From Dulcicalothrix desertica PCC 7102 (GTDB lineage: Bacteria > Cyanobacteriota > Cyanobacteriia > Cyanobacteriales > Nostocaceae), in contig NZ_RSCL01000008.1 of assembly GCF_003991905.1 (NCBI RefSeq), positions 1-64,000 of the forward strand: a DNA stretch of 64,000 nt. The letters run 5' to 3'. The position numbers and the translations under genes were made by a program. A model generated the notes under the pieces. It did no database searches. It saw only the letters and a program-made list of their open reading frames with translations, and was not told the DNA's origin. Positions 8,460-18,110 of the stretch are shown here, piece after piece. Each line of letters opens with the position of its first letter. Position 1 is the stretch's first letter.

Positions 8460-11099
8460 ATGACATTCTCTCAGGAGAGGATTATCCCAACAGACCTACG
8501 GAATGAAATGTCCAGGTCTTACCTGGAGTATGCAATGAGTGTCATCGTGGGTAGGGCGCTGCCAGATGCCAGGGATGGTCTGAAACCTGTGCATCGTCGT
8601 ATCCTCTACGCTATGCATGAGTTGGGTTTAACGCACGACCGACCTTTTCGTAAATGCGCGCGTGTAGTTGGGGAAGTATTGGGTAAGTATCACCCACACG
8701 GCGATACGGCAGTATATGATGCCTTGGTGCGGATGGCGCAGGATTTTTCGATGCGCTCACCTTTAATCGAAGGACATGGTAACTTCGGTTCGGTGGATAA
8801 TGACCCACCAGCGGCGATGCGATACACCGAATCTCGTTTGCAAGCGCTGACCACTAATGCACTGTTGCAAGATATCGAGTCGGAAACTGTAGATTTTGCA
8901 AGTAATTTCGATGGTTCGCAGCAAGAACCAACGGTTTTACCAGCCCGTGTACCACAGTTGTTGCTAAATGGTTCGTCGGGTATTGCCGTCGGAATGGCAA
9001 CGAATATTCCTCCGCACAATTTGGGAGAATTGATTGATGGGTTAGTGGCAATGATACATAACCCAGAAATTACTAATGCCCAGTTGATGCAGTATATTCA
9101 CGGCCCCGATTTCCCAACAGGCGCCACTATTCTCGGCACCTCTGGAATTCGAGATGCCTACATGACTGGACGCGGGTCAATAACGATGCGTGGTGTTGCG
9201 AATATTGAAACAATCGAACATCGTGGGCGCCCAGATAGGGAAGCAATAATTATCACTGAGCTACCATATCAAACCAACAAAGCAGCTTTAATTGAAAAGA
9301 TTGCCGAGTTGGTGAACGATAAACGGATTGAGGGAATCGCCGATATTCGCGATGAAAGTGACCGTGACGGAATGCGGATTGTTATTGAACTCAAACGCGA
9401 TGCTTATCCCCGCGTAGTTCTCAACAACTTGTATAAGCAAACCCCTATACAAGCGAACTTCGGCGCCAATATGTTGGCGTTAGTAAATGGCGAACCGCAA
9501 ATACTGACAATTGGACAGTTTTTACAAGTATTCCTCGATTTCCGCATCGAAGCAATTACTCGTCGAACCCGGTACGAACTGCGAAAAGCTGAAGAACGCG
9601 ACCATATTTTACAAGGTTTGCTAATTGCGCTGTCGCATTTAGACCAAATTATTGCCACGATTCGTCACGCTGCCGACGCACCAACAGCCAAAGGTGAATT
9701 AATTACAACCTATGGACTTTCGGAAGGACAAGCAGACGCAATCTTGCAAATGCAATTGCGACGGTTAACAGCACTTGAAGCAGATAAAATTCGTAACGAA
9801 CACGAAGATTTGCAAGTTCAAATCGCTGATTTACAAGATATTCTGGCAAAACGTGAGCGCATACTCGAAATTATTGAGAGTGAAGTTACTTCTTTAAGAG
9901 AAAGATTTGCAACACCACGTCGCACATTAATTACTCACGCTGAAGGCGATTTAGGAGATACAGACTTAATCGCTAACGAGAAAGCTATCATCTTGCTAAC
10001 CAAACAAGGTTATATAAAGCGGATGCCAGTCAATACTTTTGAAGCGCAACATCGAGCAACGCGCGGTAAAGCCGCTGCAAAAGTAAAAGATGATGATACC
10101 GTTGAGCATTTTCTCACCTGTTGCGACCATGACAGCGTGTTGTTCTTCAGCGATAGAGGTGTTGTGTATTGTTTGAGAGCGTACCAAATACCTGTTGGTT
10201 CACGTACCAGTCGGGGTACTCCCATCGTGCAAATGCTGCCAATTCCTAGAGAAGAAAAAATTACTTCAATCGTACCAGTCGATGAATTTAGCAGCGAAGA
10301 ATATCTCGTCATGCTTACCAAAGGCGGAAATATCAAGAAAACTGCACTGGAAGCATTTAGTAATATTCGTTCCAACGGTTTGATTGCTATCTCCTTAGAA
10401 GAAGGTGACCAATTACGTTGGGTACGTCGTGCGAAAGTAGAAGACAGCATTCTTGTGGGTTCGCGTCATGGAATGGCAATTCACTTCCGATGTACCCACG
10501 ACCAACTTCGTCCCTTGGGTAGAGCAACTCGCGGTGTTAAATCGATGAAACTCAAAAAAGGTGATGAGCTTGTTGGCATGGATATTTTACCAGCCGCAAT
10601 TCTCGAAACTTTTGCAGCAGCAAGCGAAGTTGAGGCAGAAGAAATTGAGGCGCCAGATAATGCAGATAATATCGAAGTTGATACCGAAAGTGAGGAAACA
10701 ACTGAAGTTAGCGAAACCGCTTCGGTTGGGCCTTGGGTACTGGTAATTACAATGGGAGGATATGGCAAGCGTGTTCCTGTTGCTCAATTCCGTCTGCAAA
10801 ACCGTGCAGGTCAAGGATTAATGGCAACTAAATTTAAGAACCGCAAAACCAAAGACCAACTTGCAACGTTGCACATCGTCAACAACGACGACGAAATCAT
10901 GATGGTAACAAATCGCGGTATCATCATTCGACAAGCAACAAACGCAATTTCGATTCAATCGCGTTCAGCTACAGGTGTGCGTGTTCAACGTCTCGATGAA
11001 GACGATGCTATCACTGGGGTAGCAATTGTCCCACCTGACGCTGAAGGTACTGAAGTTGCTGAAGTTGTTGAAGGTGCTGAAGGTGCTGAAGTTGAGTAG
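8460..11099 (+). CDS. gyrA: DNA gyrase subunit A
   Basis: This 879-residue subunit breaks and rejoins DNA in the gyrase A2B2 complex. The catalytic tyrosine is Tyr122 in AAMRYTES, the same number as in E. coli. The quinolone-determining region reads [10 protein letters not shown], with Thr83 and Asp87. The C-terminal DNA-wrapping propeller has a GyrA-box-like QHRATRG near residue 530. An acidic Glu/Asp-rich insert (about 717-757) interrupts the propeller, and the C-terminus is a repetitive acidic tail ([15 protein letters not shown]). The ATG at 8460 gives the conserved N-terminus. lnt follows after 37 bp, so co-transcription is likely. Absence of topoisomerase IV genes here does not exclude ParC, but the start and GyrA-box support GyrA. 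Confidence 0.96.
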   Translation: MTFSQERIIPTDLRNEMSRSYLEYAMSVIVGRALPDARDGLKPVHRRILYAMHELGLTHDRPFRKCARVVGEVLGKYHPHGDTAVYDALVRMAQDFSMRSPLIEGHGNFGSVDNDPPAAMRYTESRLQALTTNALLQDIESETVDFASNFDGSQQEPTVLPARVPQLLLNGSSGIAVGMATNIPPHNLGELIDGLVAMIHNPEITNAQLMQYIHGPDFPTGATILGTSGIRDAYMTGRGSITMRGVANIETIEHRGRPDREAIIITELPYQTNKAALIEKIAELVNDKRIEGIADIRDESDRDGMRIVIELKRDAYPRVVLNNLYKQTPIQANFGANMLALVNGEPQILTIGQFLQVFLDFRIEAITRRTRYELRKAEERDHILQGLLIALSHLDQIIATIRHAADAPTAKGELITTYGLSEGQADAILQMQLRRLTALEADKIRNEHEDLQVQIADLQDILAKRERILEIIESEVTSLRERFATPRRTLITHAEGDLGDTDLIANEKAIILLTKQGYIKRMPVNTFEAQHRATRGKAAAKVKDDDTVEHFLTCCDHDSVLFFSDRGVVYCLRAYQIPVGSRTSRGTPIVQMLPIPREEKITSIVPVDEFSSEEYLVMLTKGGNIKKTALEAFSNIRSNGLIAISLEEGDQLRWVRRAKVEDSILVGSRHGMAIHFRCTHDQLRPLGRATRGVKSMKLKKGDELVGMDILPAAILETFAAASEVEAEEIEAPDNADNIEVDTESEETTEVSETASVGPWVLVITMGGYGKRVPVAQFRLQNRAGQGLMATKFKNRKTKDQLATLHIVNNDDEIMMVTNRGIIIRQATNAISIQSRSATGVRVQRLDEDDAITGVAIVPPDAEGTEVAEVVEGAEGAEVE

Positions 11100-11136
11100 C
11101 CAAGTAATTAAACACTAGAAAGGTGAGTAAAAATTT

Positions 11137-12714
11137 ATGAGTAAATCAAATAATTTTTACTCACCACTGATTATTGCCCTATTGAGTGGAGTACTAATGG
11201 GGTTAACTGTTGCACCATTTGGTGCTTGGTTTTTAGCTTGGTTTGCCCTAGCTCCACTATGGGTATTAATATTTAACCCAGCGTACAAACCAAAATTATT
11301 TAGATTACAACTAGCAGGCGTCTGGGGTTTAGGTTACTATGGCGCCACACTTTCATGGATAACAGGACTTCATCCTTTAACTTGGATGGGAGTTCCTTGG
11401 TTATCGAGCATAGCTATTGCGCTTTTTGCCTGGACTTTTGTAACGCTTTGGGGAACACTGCTTGCAATGAGTTGGGCAACTTCTTTTTTTTGGATTAGTC
11501 AAAAACTAACAACATCTTCTTTAACTCCAATATTCCGTGTTCTTATTGGTACTACTCTGTGGTGTGTTCTCGAACATATTTGGACTAATGGCCCATTATG
11601 GTGGAGTTCACTTTCGTACACCCAAAGTCCCCATAATTTAGTAATTTTACATTTGGGTCAATATAGTGGCGCCAGTGCTGTTACTGCTTCAATCGTTGCT
11701 ATCAACGGCTTAATAGCTGAAGTTTGGATAAAAACAAGAAAAAATAGCAAATCTAATAAATATTATTTTATACCTTTAAGTTTATTTATCATTCTACATT
11801 TAATAGGTTTTAACTTATACAATCAGCCGTTAGTTAAAACACAGGAAGCAGCAATAAAAATAGGAATTGTCCAAGGAAATATACCCAACCGAATTAAATT
11901 TGATTATTATGGATTACGTCGTGCCATTGAAGGTTACACAACTGGATATTTAAAACTAGTAGACCAAGGTGTAGATGCAGTCTTAACTCCAGAAGGAGCA
12001 TTACCATTTTTTTCGCGCGATATACTTGATAGCTCTTTAGTTGCAGCAGTGAAACAAAAAGGAATTGTTGCGTGGATTGGTGGTTTTGCAGAACGTCCAA
12101 ATTCTAATACCTATGCAAATAGTTTATTTACCTTTACAAAAGACGGTAAAATTTATAGTCACTTTGAAAAGTCTAAGTTAGTACCTTTAGGCGAATATGT
12201 ACCGTTTGAAGAAATACTTGGTAAATTAATTAGGCGCCTATCACCAGTAACAGCACGACAAGTACCAGGTTCAAGAAATCAAATATTTGATACACCGTTT
12301 GGACGTGTAATTGCTGGCATTTGTTACGAATCTGCCTTTCCTGAACAATTTAGGCGCCAAGCATATGCAGGTGGAGAATTTATTATTACAGCATCGAATA
12401 ACGACCCATATAGTCAAGCAATGCAAATGCAGCATCACGCATTAGACACAATGCGGGCAATAGAAACCGACAGATGGGCAGCGCGCGCAACTAACACAGG
12501 TTTATCAGCATTCGTTGATCCCCACGGAAAAACCCTGTGGATATCTGGACACAACACCTACGAAACACACGCAGAAACAATTTATAGGCGCCAAACCCAA
12601 ACTTTATACACACGCTGGGGTGACTGGTTAACACCCCTACTAACAATCCTAAGCATCCTAGCATTAATTAGCTGTAGGTTGGGTGGAGCGACAGCGCAAC
12701 CCAACAAAACCTAA
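11137..12714 (+). CDS. lnt: Apolipoprotein N-acyltransferase
   Basis: This 525-residue inner-membrane enzyme adds the third acyl chain to lipoproteins. About six N-terminal membrane segments precede a nitrilase-like domain whose catalytic triad is Glu286 (TPEGALP), Lys345 (EKSKLVPLGEYVP) and Cys396 (GICYESAFP). A last membrane segment (LLTILSILALIS) follows. The gene is 37 bp after gyrA with AAGGTGAG upstream of the ATG. The final residues (LGGATAQPNKT) are encoded by a GTTGGGT/ACCCAAC dispersed hairpin that also appears near 39908, so the natural C-terminus has been replaced or extended by repeat DNA. Five GGCGCC copies lie in the gene. Confidence 0.93.
   Translation: MSKSNNFYSPLIIALLSGVLMGLTVAPFGAWFLAWFALAPLWVLIFNPAYKPKLFRLQLAGVWGLGYYGATLSWITGLHPLTWMGVPWLSSIAIALFAWTFVTLWGTLLAMSWATSFFWISQKLTTSSLTPIFRVLIGTTLWCVLEHIWTNGPLWWSSLSYTQSPHNLVILHLGQYSGASAVTASIVAINGLIAEVWIKTRKNSKSNKYYFIPLSLFIILHLIGFNLYNQPLVKTQEAAIKIGIVQGNIPNRIKFDYYGLRRAIEGYTTGYLKLVDQGVDAVLTPEGALPFFSRDILDSSLVAAVKQKGIVAWIGGFAERPNSNTYANSLFTFTKDGKIYSHFEKSKLVPLGEYVPFEEILGKLIRRLSPVTARQVPGSRNQIFDTPFGRVIAGICYESAFPEQFRRQAYAGGEFIITASNNDPYSQAMQMQHHALDTMRAIETDRWAARATNTGLSAFVDPHGKTLWISGHNTYETHAETIYRRQTQTLYTRWGDWLTPLLTILSILALISCRLGGATAQPNKT
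12676..12706. repeat. GTTGGGT/ACCCAAC hairpin repeat inside the lnt end
   Basis: GTTGGGT (12678-12684) pairs with ACCCAAC (12699-12705), and the element overlaps the last codons of lnt. A second copy of the same family is at 39907-39938. Right after it, a hexamer (AAATCT-like) repeats about four times at 12712-12735. Confidence 0.8.
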
Positions 12715-12816
12715 ATCCAAATCTAAATCTAAATATCTCCTATAGATTGGCAGCTAACTCAACCAATAAAGCTAAAATGAAGAAGTAAAAAATATTACAT
12801 ATAGGAGGATTATTGT

Positions 12817-13152
12817 ATGGAAACAATTGCTCAACGTAAGCTCCTGTCCGCTCTATGCCACGGCGCCATATTTTTCAGTTCTTTATTTATATCAGTAGGT
12901 ATACCTATCGTTATACTCTTTGTTACAGATGACCCAGTGGTTAAAAAGAACGCTAGGGAATCTTTAAACCTTCATATTAATCTTTATATAGCGGCATTTA
13001 TTTTTGGATTATTAAGTTTTGTACTGATTGGTATTCCCCTTTTAATACTACTTGGTATTTTTAGTTTGATAGTGCCAATTATTGCTATTGTCAAAGTAAT
13101 TGAGAACGAGAATATACCATATCGTTATCCGTTTATTTTTCACTTTTTTTAA
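12817..13152 (+). CDS. DUF4870 small membrane protein
   Basis: This 111-residue protein fits the DUF4870 family: LLSALCHGAIFFSS near the N-terminus, a membrane segment, the conserved amphipathic VKKNARESLNLHINL, and two further hydrophobic segments. It probably spans the membrane three times. An excellent AGGAGG site lies upstream of the ATG at 12817. Members are widespread but their function is unknown. The C-terminus is unusually short after YRYPFIFHFF. It is monocistronic between lnt and the convergent beta-glucosidase gene. Confidence 0.85.
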   Translation: METIAQRKLLSALCHGAIFFSSLFISVGIPIVILFVTDDPVVKKNARESLNLHINLYIAAFIFGLLSFVLIGIPLLILLGIFSLIVPIIAIVKVIENENIPYRYPFIFHFF

Positions 13153-13230
13153 GATACGTTTTTTTGTGAGTTTCGCTACTCGAAACGTAAAGCGCACCAG
13201 GGTACAATCTAGCATTTTAACGATGTGCTG

Positions 13231-13265
13231 AGATGCTTCGTTCCAGATGCTTCGTTCCAGATGCT
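13231..13265. repeat. 14-bp tandem repeat
   Basis: AGATGCTTCGTTCC is repeated twice in full (13231-13244, 13245-13258) with a partial third copy. It lies in a gap of mixed repeat character between two convergent genes, flanked by GTGCTGAG and CTCAGCAT arms. Confidence 0.8.
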
Positions 13266-13327
13266 ACCCTGCGGGAAAACTGCGTTAACGTTCCTCAGCA
13301 TGACATTTCTAAATTTCTCTTAAAGCT

Positions 13328-14701
13328 TTAGACAACGGAGTTTTGGCGGATGCATTCTTTGTACCATTCAAAACTGGCTTTGGGAATGCGCTGTTGCGTT
13401 GCATAATCTATATATGTAATACCAAAACGGCGCCCATAACCCCAAGCCCATTCAAAGTTATCCATAAAACTCCATAAAAAATACCCTTTTAATGGGTATC
13501 CTTCACTCACCGCACGATGTGCTGCTTTGAGATATTGTCGTAAGTACATAATGCGGTCAAGGTCGATAATTTCACCTGCTGCATTTACCTCATCTTGTGC
13601 TGCACAGCCATTTTCAGTGATAAATACAGGTAAATTTGGGTGTCCTAGCGTTTCGCTTATATGTCGAACACCCCAATAAATACTCTCAGGTAAAATATTC
13701 AACCAAGGCATATACATTCGTGGATAGCCTTGAGGTAGAGCGAGAAACTCATAACCACGATTATTATCTGTAGCGCGTACATATCCACCTGTGTAGATAT
13801 TCAACCCTATAGCATCAAGTGCTTGATGAATTATTTCTAAATCTCCTGGTTGAATATCAGGCGCCATCTCACCCAGTTCTTCCAACATTGCGGAACTATA
13901 GGCGCCTGTAAGTACAGGAAAAATAATCCCACCATTTTGCATAGAGGTGTGTAAAGCTTTTTTAGCAGCTTCGATATTAGCTGGTGACTCGCTAATAGGT
14001 ACAGTTACACTCATATTATCAACCAGCGCAATTTTACAAGGTACCGGGGTTGCTGCACGGATAGCTTGACATGCCAACCCATGTGCAAGAATTGCATGAT
14101 GCGAAGTTTGCCATACTTCTTTCTTACTGCTTACACGAGTACCAGGCGCATGAATTGCTTCTTGCTCTACATCGTAACCCATATGAGTAAAGCACGAAAT
14201 TTCATTTATGGTCATCCAATTAGTGACTTTATCACCCAAACGACTAACCACTGCCGTCACATAATCAGCAAAATCATAAGCCATTTGACGATGGCGCCAC
14301 GAACCATATTTATCTTCCAAAGCTTGGGGACTATCCCAATGAAACAAAGTAGCATGTGGCGTAATGCCATATTTAAGCAAACAATCAACTAAACGCTTGT
14401 AAAAATCAACACCAGCTTCATTAACCTGTCCGCTACCATCAGGAACAACTCGCGGCCACGCAATACTAAACCTGTAATGTTTAATACCCAAAGAAGCCAT
14501 TAATTTAACATCATCTTCATAACGATGATAATGGTCGCAAGCCACCTTTCCAGTATCACCATTTAGCACCTTACGAGGAGTAGCACTAAAAGTATCCCAC
14601 ACACTAGCTTGGCGCCCATCCTCCTCAGTTGCACCCTCAATTTGATAAGAAGCAGTAGCCACACCCCAACAAAAATCATTTGGAAATTGGTAAAAACTCA
14701 T
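13328..14701 (-). CDS. GH1 beta-glucosidase
   Basis: This 457-residue glycoside hydrolase family 1 enzyme hydrolyses beta-glucosides in the cytosol by a retaining mechanism. The acid/base is Glu167 in MTINEISCF and the nucleophile is Glu363 in ITENGCA. The N-terminus FPNDFCWGVATASYQIEG is the family signature. I start at the ATG at 14699-14701; an upstream in-frame ATG would add 55 unrelated residues that run through the promoter and start of the divergent gene, so I reject it. The enzyme has usual GH1 length. Physiological substrate is not evident; cellobiose or plant glycosides are typical of the family. Confidence 0.93.
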   Translation of the reverse strand: MSFYQFPNDFCWGVATASYQIEGATEEDGRQASVWDTFSATPRKVLNGDTGKVACDHYHRYEDDVKLMASLGIKHYRFSIAWPRVVPDGSGQVNEAGVDFYKRLVDCLLKYGITPHATLFHWDSPQALEDKYGSWRHRQMAYDFADYVTAVVSRLGDKVTNWMTINEISCFTHMGYDVEQEAIHAPGTRVSSKKEVWQTSHHAILAHGLACQAIRAATPVPCKIALVDNMSVTVPISESPANIEAAKKALHTSMQNGGIIFPVLTGAYSSAMLEELGEMAPDIQPGDLEIIHQALDAIGLNIYTGGYVRATDNNRGYEFLALPQGYPRMYMPWLNILPESIYWGVRHISETLGHPNLPVFITENGCAAQDEVNAAGEIIDLDRIMYLRQYLKAAHRAVSEGYPLKGYFLWSFMDNFEWAWGYGRRFGITYIDYATQQRIPKASFEWYKECIRQNSVV

Positions 14702-14782
14702 AAATAATAAAATAATAACTCTCTCTTCCCTCTTCCTTTGCGTAATGCAGCGTACTTTGCGGTTCAATTTTCTTAAATCATT

Positions 14783-15175
14783 ATGCCAACAACCAACCAA
14801 ACAATAACATATCAAGGTGGATGCCATTGCGGCGCCGTCCGCTTCCAAGTCACAGTAGAAAACCACAAACTAGACGACTGTAACTGTTCAATTTGCAGTA
14901 AGAAAGGCTTTCTACATCTAATTGTTACAAAAGATAAATTTACATTACTACAAGGAGAAGAAAAATTACAAACATATACATTTAATACACAAACAGCAAA
15001 GCATAAATTTTGTAGTAACTGCGGTATCCACTCATTTTACATACCTCGCAGCCACCCAGACTGTATAGACGTAAACGCGCGGTGTTTAGACGGAGACGTG
15101 ATAAACAACTTTGAAATAGTGCCGTTCGATGGAAAAAACTGGGAAGCAAATATTCACAAATTGAAAGAATCATAA
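14783..15175 (+). CDS. GFA/CENP-V-type zinc protein
   Basis: This 130-residue protein has the GFA (glutathione-dependent formaldehyde-activating, CENP-V-like) zinc fold. Cysteines appear as GGCHCGAV (Cys14, Cys16), CNCSICSK (Cys33, Cys35, Cys38) and KFCSNCGIH. The family binds two zincs, and some members act on S-hydroxymethylglutathione, though most are uncharacterised. It is divergent from the beta-glucosidase gene with 81 bp between starts, and convergent with the EEP-family gene with only four bases between stops. Function beyond metal binding is inferred. Confidence 0.85.
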   Translation: MPTTNQTITYQGGCHCGAVRFQVTVENHKLDDCNCSICSKKGFLHLIVTKDKFTLLQGEEKLQTYTFNTQTAKHKFCSNCGIHSFYIPRSHPDCIDVNARCLDGDVINNFEIVPFDGKNWEANIHKLKES

Positions 15176-15179
15176 AAAT

Positions 15180-16148
15180 CTAAGAACGCAATACCAAACT
15201 TACTACAATTGCTGCATGGTCTGAATTTCCATTTTGACTAATGCGGGTATTCACCACCCCAAAGTCTTTACTCACTAAACAATGGTCAATAGGAATGTTT
15301 ACCAATGGTATTAACCAGCTAGGTATTTTGACATGTGTAGCTGGACGAGGCCAGCTTGGTAAAATACCAAAACCCAAGCGTGTATTATGTAAATTTGTTT
15401 TTTTAATAAATTTTCGATAATATGGCGACCAAGGACTTACATTAAAGTCACCTGCTATGATTACAGGGTTTTGCTGTTGATTTATATATTTTTCTAAAGC
15501 GGCTAGTTGACGGTTACGACGATGAAAAGTCTTGGGTTTAACTGGTACCATTGGATGTGTGCCAATAAAATGAACAGTTTTTCCATTTACATTAAAGTTT
15601 GTTACTAAATGATGACCTACTTCATCTAAATTAACACCGTGCGAGCCTTCAAGTGGTATACGGCTAAAAACAGCTAGTCCACCACCAGGACTACGGAACG
15701 AGTAAGGAAAAATATCTTTTAAACCTATTTTTAAGTTATTAAACCAAGTATCGTGAACTTCTATAAATAAAGCAACATCAGGTTTATCTTTGCGAACTAC
15801 ATCGATAGCAGTAGTATATTCTTGATTTTCGACGTTGACGTTAAAACTTTCTATTTTAATTTGAGGAGATTCGTTGTTACTCACTTTTTGTGAGTTAGGT
15901 AGATACCAAGGTAGTATTTCAGCTAAATTTAAACTAACTATTGCTACGGCAATAAAAATAATAGCTTTGTTTTTTATAATACGTTTTTGCTGTAAAATTA
16001 ATAAAATTCCAGTAATAATTAACGCTGCAACAAAATATTGAACGCGAAAGTGTGTTAATAGTTCTAGAGGATAAGACCAAGCAAAATAGTTTAAAAGTGA
16101 TAATAATCCCAAAATACATAGTGTAACTAATATTATAATTTTAAGCAT
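15180..16148 (-). CDS. Membrane-anchored endonuclease/exonuclease/phosphatase-family protein
   Basis: This 322-residue protein has three hydrophobic N-terminal segments (about 1-100) and a C-terminal EEP domain. The metal and catalytic residues are visible as FIEVHDTWF (Glu), IAGDFNVSPWS (Asp-Asn) and GNSDHAAIVVSL (Asp-His). The domain likely faces the periplasm and may hydrolyse phosphodiesters of nucleic acids or lipids. I start at the ATG at 16146-16148; a longer frame from 16190 is encoded by a dispersed repeat (peptide MPVPQECSTK) and is unlikely to be native. The neighbouring hairpin element lies immediately upstream. Substrate is unknown. Confidence 0.85.
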   Translation of the reverse strand: MLKIIILVTLCILGLLSLLNYFAWSYPLELLTHFRVQYFVAALIITGILLILQQKRIIKNKAIIFIAVAIVSLNLAEILPWYLPNSQKVSNNESPQIKIESFNVNVENQEYTTAIDVVRKDKPDVALFIEVHDTWFNNLKIGLKDIFPYSFRSPGGGLAVFSRIPLEGSHGVNLDEVGHHLVTNFNVNGKTVHFIGTHPMVPVKPKTFHRRNRQLAALEKYINQQQNPVIIAGDFNVSPWSPYYRKFIKKTNLHNTRLGFGILPSWPRPATHVKIPSWLIPLVNIPIDHCLVSKDFGVVNTRISQNGNSDHAAIVVSLVLRS

Positions 16149-16162
16149 ATAATTTATCAATT

Positions 16163-16352
16163 TTGTGGAACACTCTTGTGGAACAGGCATCCCTGCCTGT
16201 TACATATATAAAAATTTATACTACTTTACTTTTAACAAACTTCAAATTGAGATAATTAGATTACGGAAAAAATAAAAATCCCGGCTTCTTGAAGAAGTCA
16301 GGATTTTAAGTATGTTGTGTTATGAGACGGGCAGGGATGCCCGTTCCACAAG
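16163..16352. repeat. Dispersed element: two inverted arms around a terminator
   Basis: CTTGTGGAACAGGCATCCC (from 16172) and the inverted arm GGGCAGGGATGCCCG then TTCCACAAG (to 16351) bracket about 125 bp. A partial TTTTGTGGAACA copy sits at 16163. The arms share the 6580, 20672, 44230 and 60124 family sequence. Confidence 0.75.
16275..16307 (-). terminator. Terminator of the DUF3386 gene
   Basis: AAAATCCcGgCTTCTT pairs with AAGAAGtCaGGATTTT. On the minus strand the stem is followed by a T-rich run (TTTTTATTTTTT). It lies about 100 bp after the DUF3386 stop. Confidence 0.75.
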
Positions 16353-16399
16353 ACTGTTGTACAAGACTGTTGTACAAGATTGTTGTACAAGATTGTTGT
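16348..16399. repeat. 13-bp tandem array, four units
   Basis: Four units of ACAAGACTGTTGT or ACAAGATTGTTGT occupy 16348-16399. The array begins in the CCACAAGA end of the dispersed element and stops just before the DUF3386 stop codon at 16402. Confidence 0.9.
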
Positions 16400-16401
16400 A
16401 C

Positions 16402-17055
16402 TTAAGCAGTAGGTTCTAGTAATTGGATGTTGGAGAAGATAAACTCTTGAACTGAGGGTTTGCCGTCAACTTCGGTTGTAATTTCACGACGGTTGAGAAC
16501 AAAGTATTTGCCTACTTTCTCATACTCGTCAACGAAAAAGCTCTTGCCACCTTTTTGTTCGCCTGTTTGAGGGTCATGGTATATCGAGTCGTAGGTGTGG
16601 GAAAGATATCCTTCACCTGTATCATGGCTGCTGAAGGTGTTGATGGTGACAACTACGTTATGAATGTGACGGTGAACTAAGCTAACTTCGTTGTTACGAA
16701 CTTTGTATTTGTCACCTGTTGCTTTGCCACCCATTAAAAGTTCTACTGCACCATCTTCATCTGTGGCGCCATAAGTAAAGGTATTTTCGCCGTGGGTTTG
16801 TTCAAAAGTGCGACGGACGCGGTGAACGGCAATTTCCCATGCTTGACCGTGAATAGCTTTTTGTGCCTCTTCGTCTTCGACACCCAACACTTCTGCCTTC
16901 ATATTCGAGCCAATGGTAACTTTACCTGTATACTCTTTACCGTCGTACTTATAAGTAATATCAGCTGTATAACCAGGAAAATCTTTGTCCCAGGTGTAAC
17001 GGTTTTCGTAGGCAGCGCGGAAAAGCTCTCTGGCTGATACTTGTGTGGCTGTCAT
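16402..17055 (-). CDS. DUF3386 protein
   Basis: This 217-residue soluble protein matches the cyanobacterial DUF3386 family: SARELFRAAYENRYTWD near the N-terminus, GYTADITYKYDGKEYTG, and a beta-rich remainder with FSSHDTGEGYLSHTYDS. No signal peptide or membrane segment is present. The role is unknown. A strong site TAGGAGAAG precedes the ATG at 17053-17055. A terminator lies downstream at 16275-16307, and a LuxR-type regulator diverges 107 bp upstream, so the regulator might act on this promoter, although that is only proximity. Confidence 0.88.
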   Translation of the reverse strand: MTATQVSARELFRAAYENRYTWDKDFPGYTADITYKYDGKEYTGKVTIGSNMKAEVLGVEDEEAQKAIHGQAWEIAVHRVRRTFEQTHGENTFTYGATDEDGAVELLMGGKATGDKYKVRNNEVSLVHRHIHNVVVTINTFSSHDTGEGYLSHTYDSIYHDPQTGEQKGGKSFFVDEYEKVGKYFVLNRREITTEVDGKPSVQEFIFSNIQLLEPTA

Positions 17056-17162
17056 GTACTTCTCCTATAAACTGTTATGTATGCTTGTTTTTAGTTGCTT
17101 CTGTTATTTATTAGGATAGAAGTAATCGAGTCAGTCCGCCTAGACCCCAACTGGGTACACTT

Positions 17163-17852
17163 ATGCCAAATTCCCTCCACACCGTATTTGATGCAATAGC
17201 TTTTGCCCAAACCGAACAACAACTCCAACTTGCTGTCATGGAAACGGTCGGCGAACATTTTGATGTACAACGCTGGGGTATTTATCTTTTAGATGAGCAA
17301 CCCGAAGTAAAAGTAAATTCTCAAGGTTTTCCCGACATCCCTGAAGTTTGCTTGCGGGGAAATCCTGTTGGTAAATATGTTGTCGAACGTCACGCACCAG
17401 CACATGAACAATTAATACTACCTGCTGGTGACTGGAAACAATTTTGTTCGCGCGATGACCATGCCCATGTTATGAGTGGTCCAATTGTTGCTGACGGGCG
17501 CCTTGTGGGAACATTAAATTTAGCGCGCGCCAAAGGAAACCCCGCTTTTACAGCCAATGATTTAGCTGATTTAAGCGCATTATGCCTACATTTATCAGCA
17601 AAACTAGCTAGCTTGCGAGCAACTAAACCATCTTCTAATATTACTGCTTCGAGTCTCTTAACTCCACGTGAATTAGAAATTGCCGAACTAGTAGCACGCG
17701 GTTTGACTAATGCTGAAATTGGAGAAAAACTTTGGATTACACAAAACTCTGTTAAACAAGCATTAAAGCGAATGTTCCGTAAACTTGAAGTCAGTGCGCG
17801 TGCGGAAATGGTCGCTAGGTTACAAGAAATTTTACCGTCAAAAGCTAGCTAA
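17163..17852 (+). CDS. GAF-LuxR transcriptional regulator
   Basis: This 229-residue regulator has an N-terminal GAF sensor domain (about 10-150) and a C-terminal LuxR/NarL helix-turn-helix (about 163-222; LTPRELEIAELVARGLTNAEI then the recognition helix TQNSVKQALKRMF). There is no receiver Asp, so it is not a phospho-regulated response regulator; the GAF domain presumably binds a small ligand. It is transcribed divergently from the DUF3386 gene. The ligand and targets are unknown. The HTH assignment is firm. Confidence 0.88.
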   Translation: MPNSLHTVFDAIAFAQTEQQLQLAVMETVGEHFDVQRWGIYLLDEQPEVKVNSQGFPDIPEVCLRGNPVGKYVVERHAPAHEQLILPAGDWKQFCSRDDHAHVMSGPIVADGRLVGTLNLARAKGNPAFTANDLADLSALCLHLSAKLASLRATKPSSNITASSLLTPRELEIAELVARGLTNAEIGEKLWITQNSVKQALKRMFRKLEVSARAEMVARLQEILPSKAS

Positions 17853-18110
17853 TAACTAGTTTATTTTTTATAACACAAGGTGATTTCGATATAACTTATA
17901 CAATTTTTATGTTAATAATATAACTTGAAGAGTTAGGTATAAGTAAGGCGCCATTATTTTTTAAATATTTAAGTATTAATAGCTACTTACCCTATTGATT
18001 TAAATTAGGGTTTTTGCTAAATGTCAAGTAGCAGTATATAGCTGAAATCATACAGTTAGTAGCTGGATGATTTACTTTGCCTGGGTGAAGTTCTACTTGG
18101 ATTTATAGTT

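Noticed and set aside
14702-14866. Longer N-terminus for the beta-glucosidase
   Set aside because: The extra residues lie upstream of the conserved GH1 start and overlap the divergent zinc-protein gene.
16149-16190. Longer N-terminus for the EEP-family protein
   Set aside because: Its codons come from the dispersed repeat (MPVPQECSTK) and no ribosome-binding site is present; the ATG at 16148 opens a normal membrane segment.
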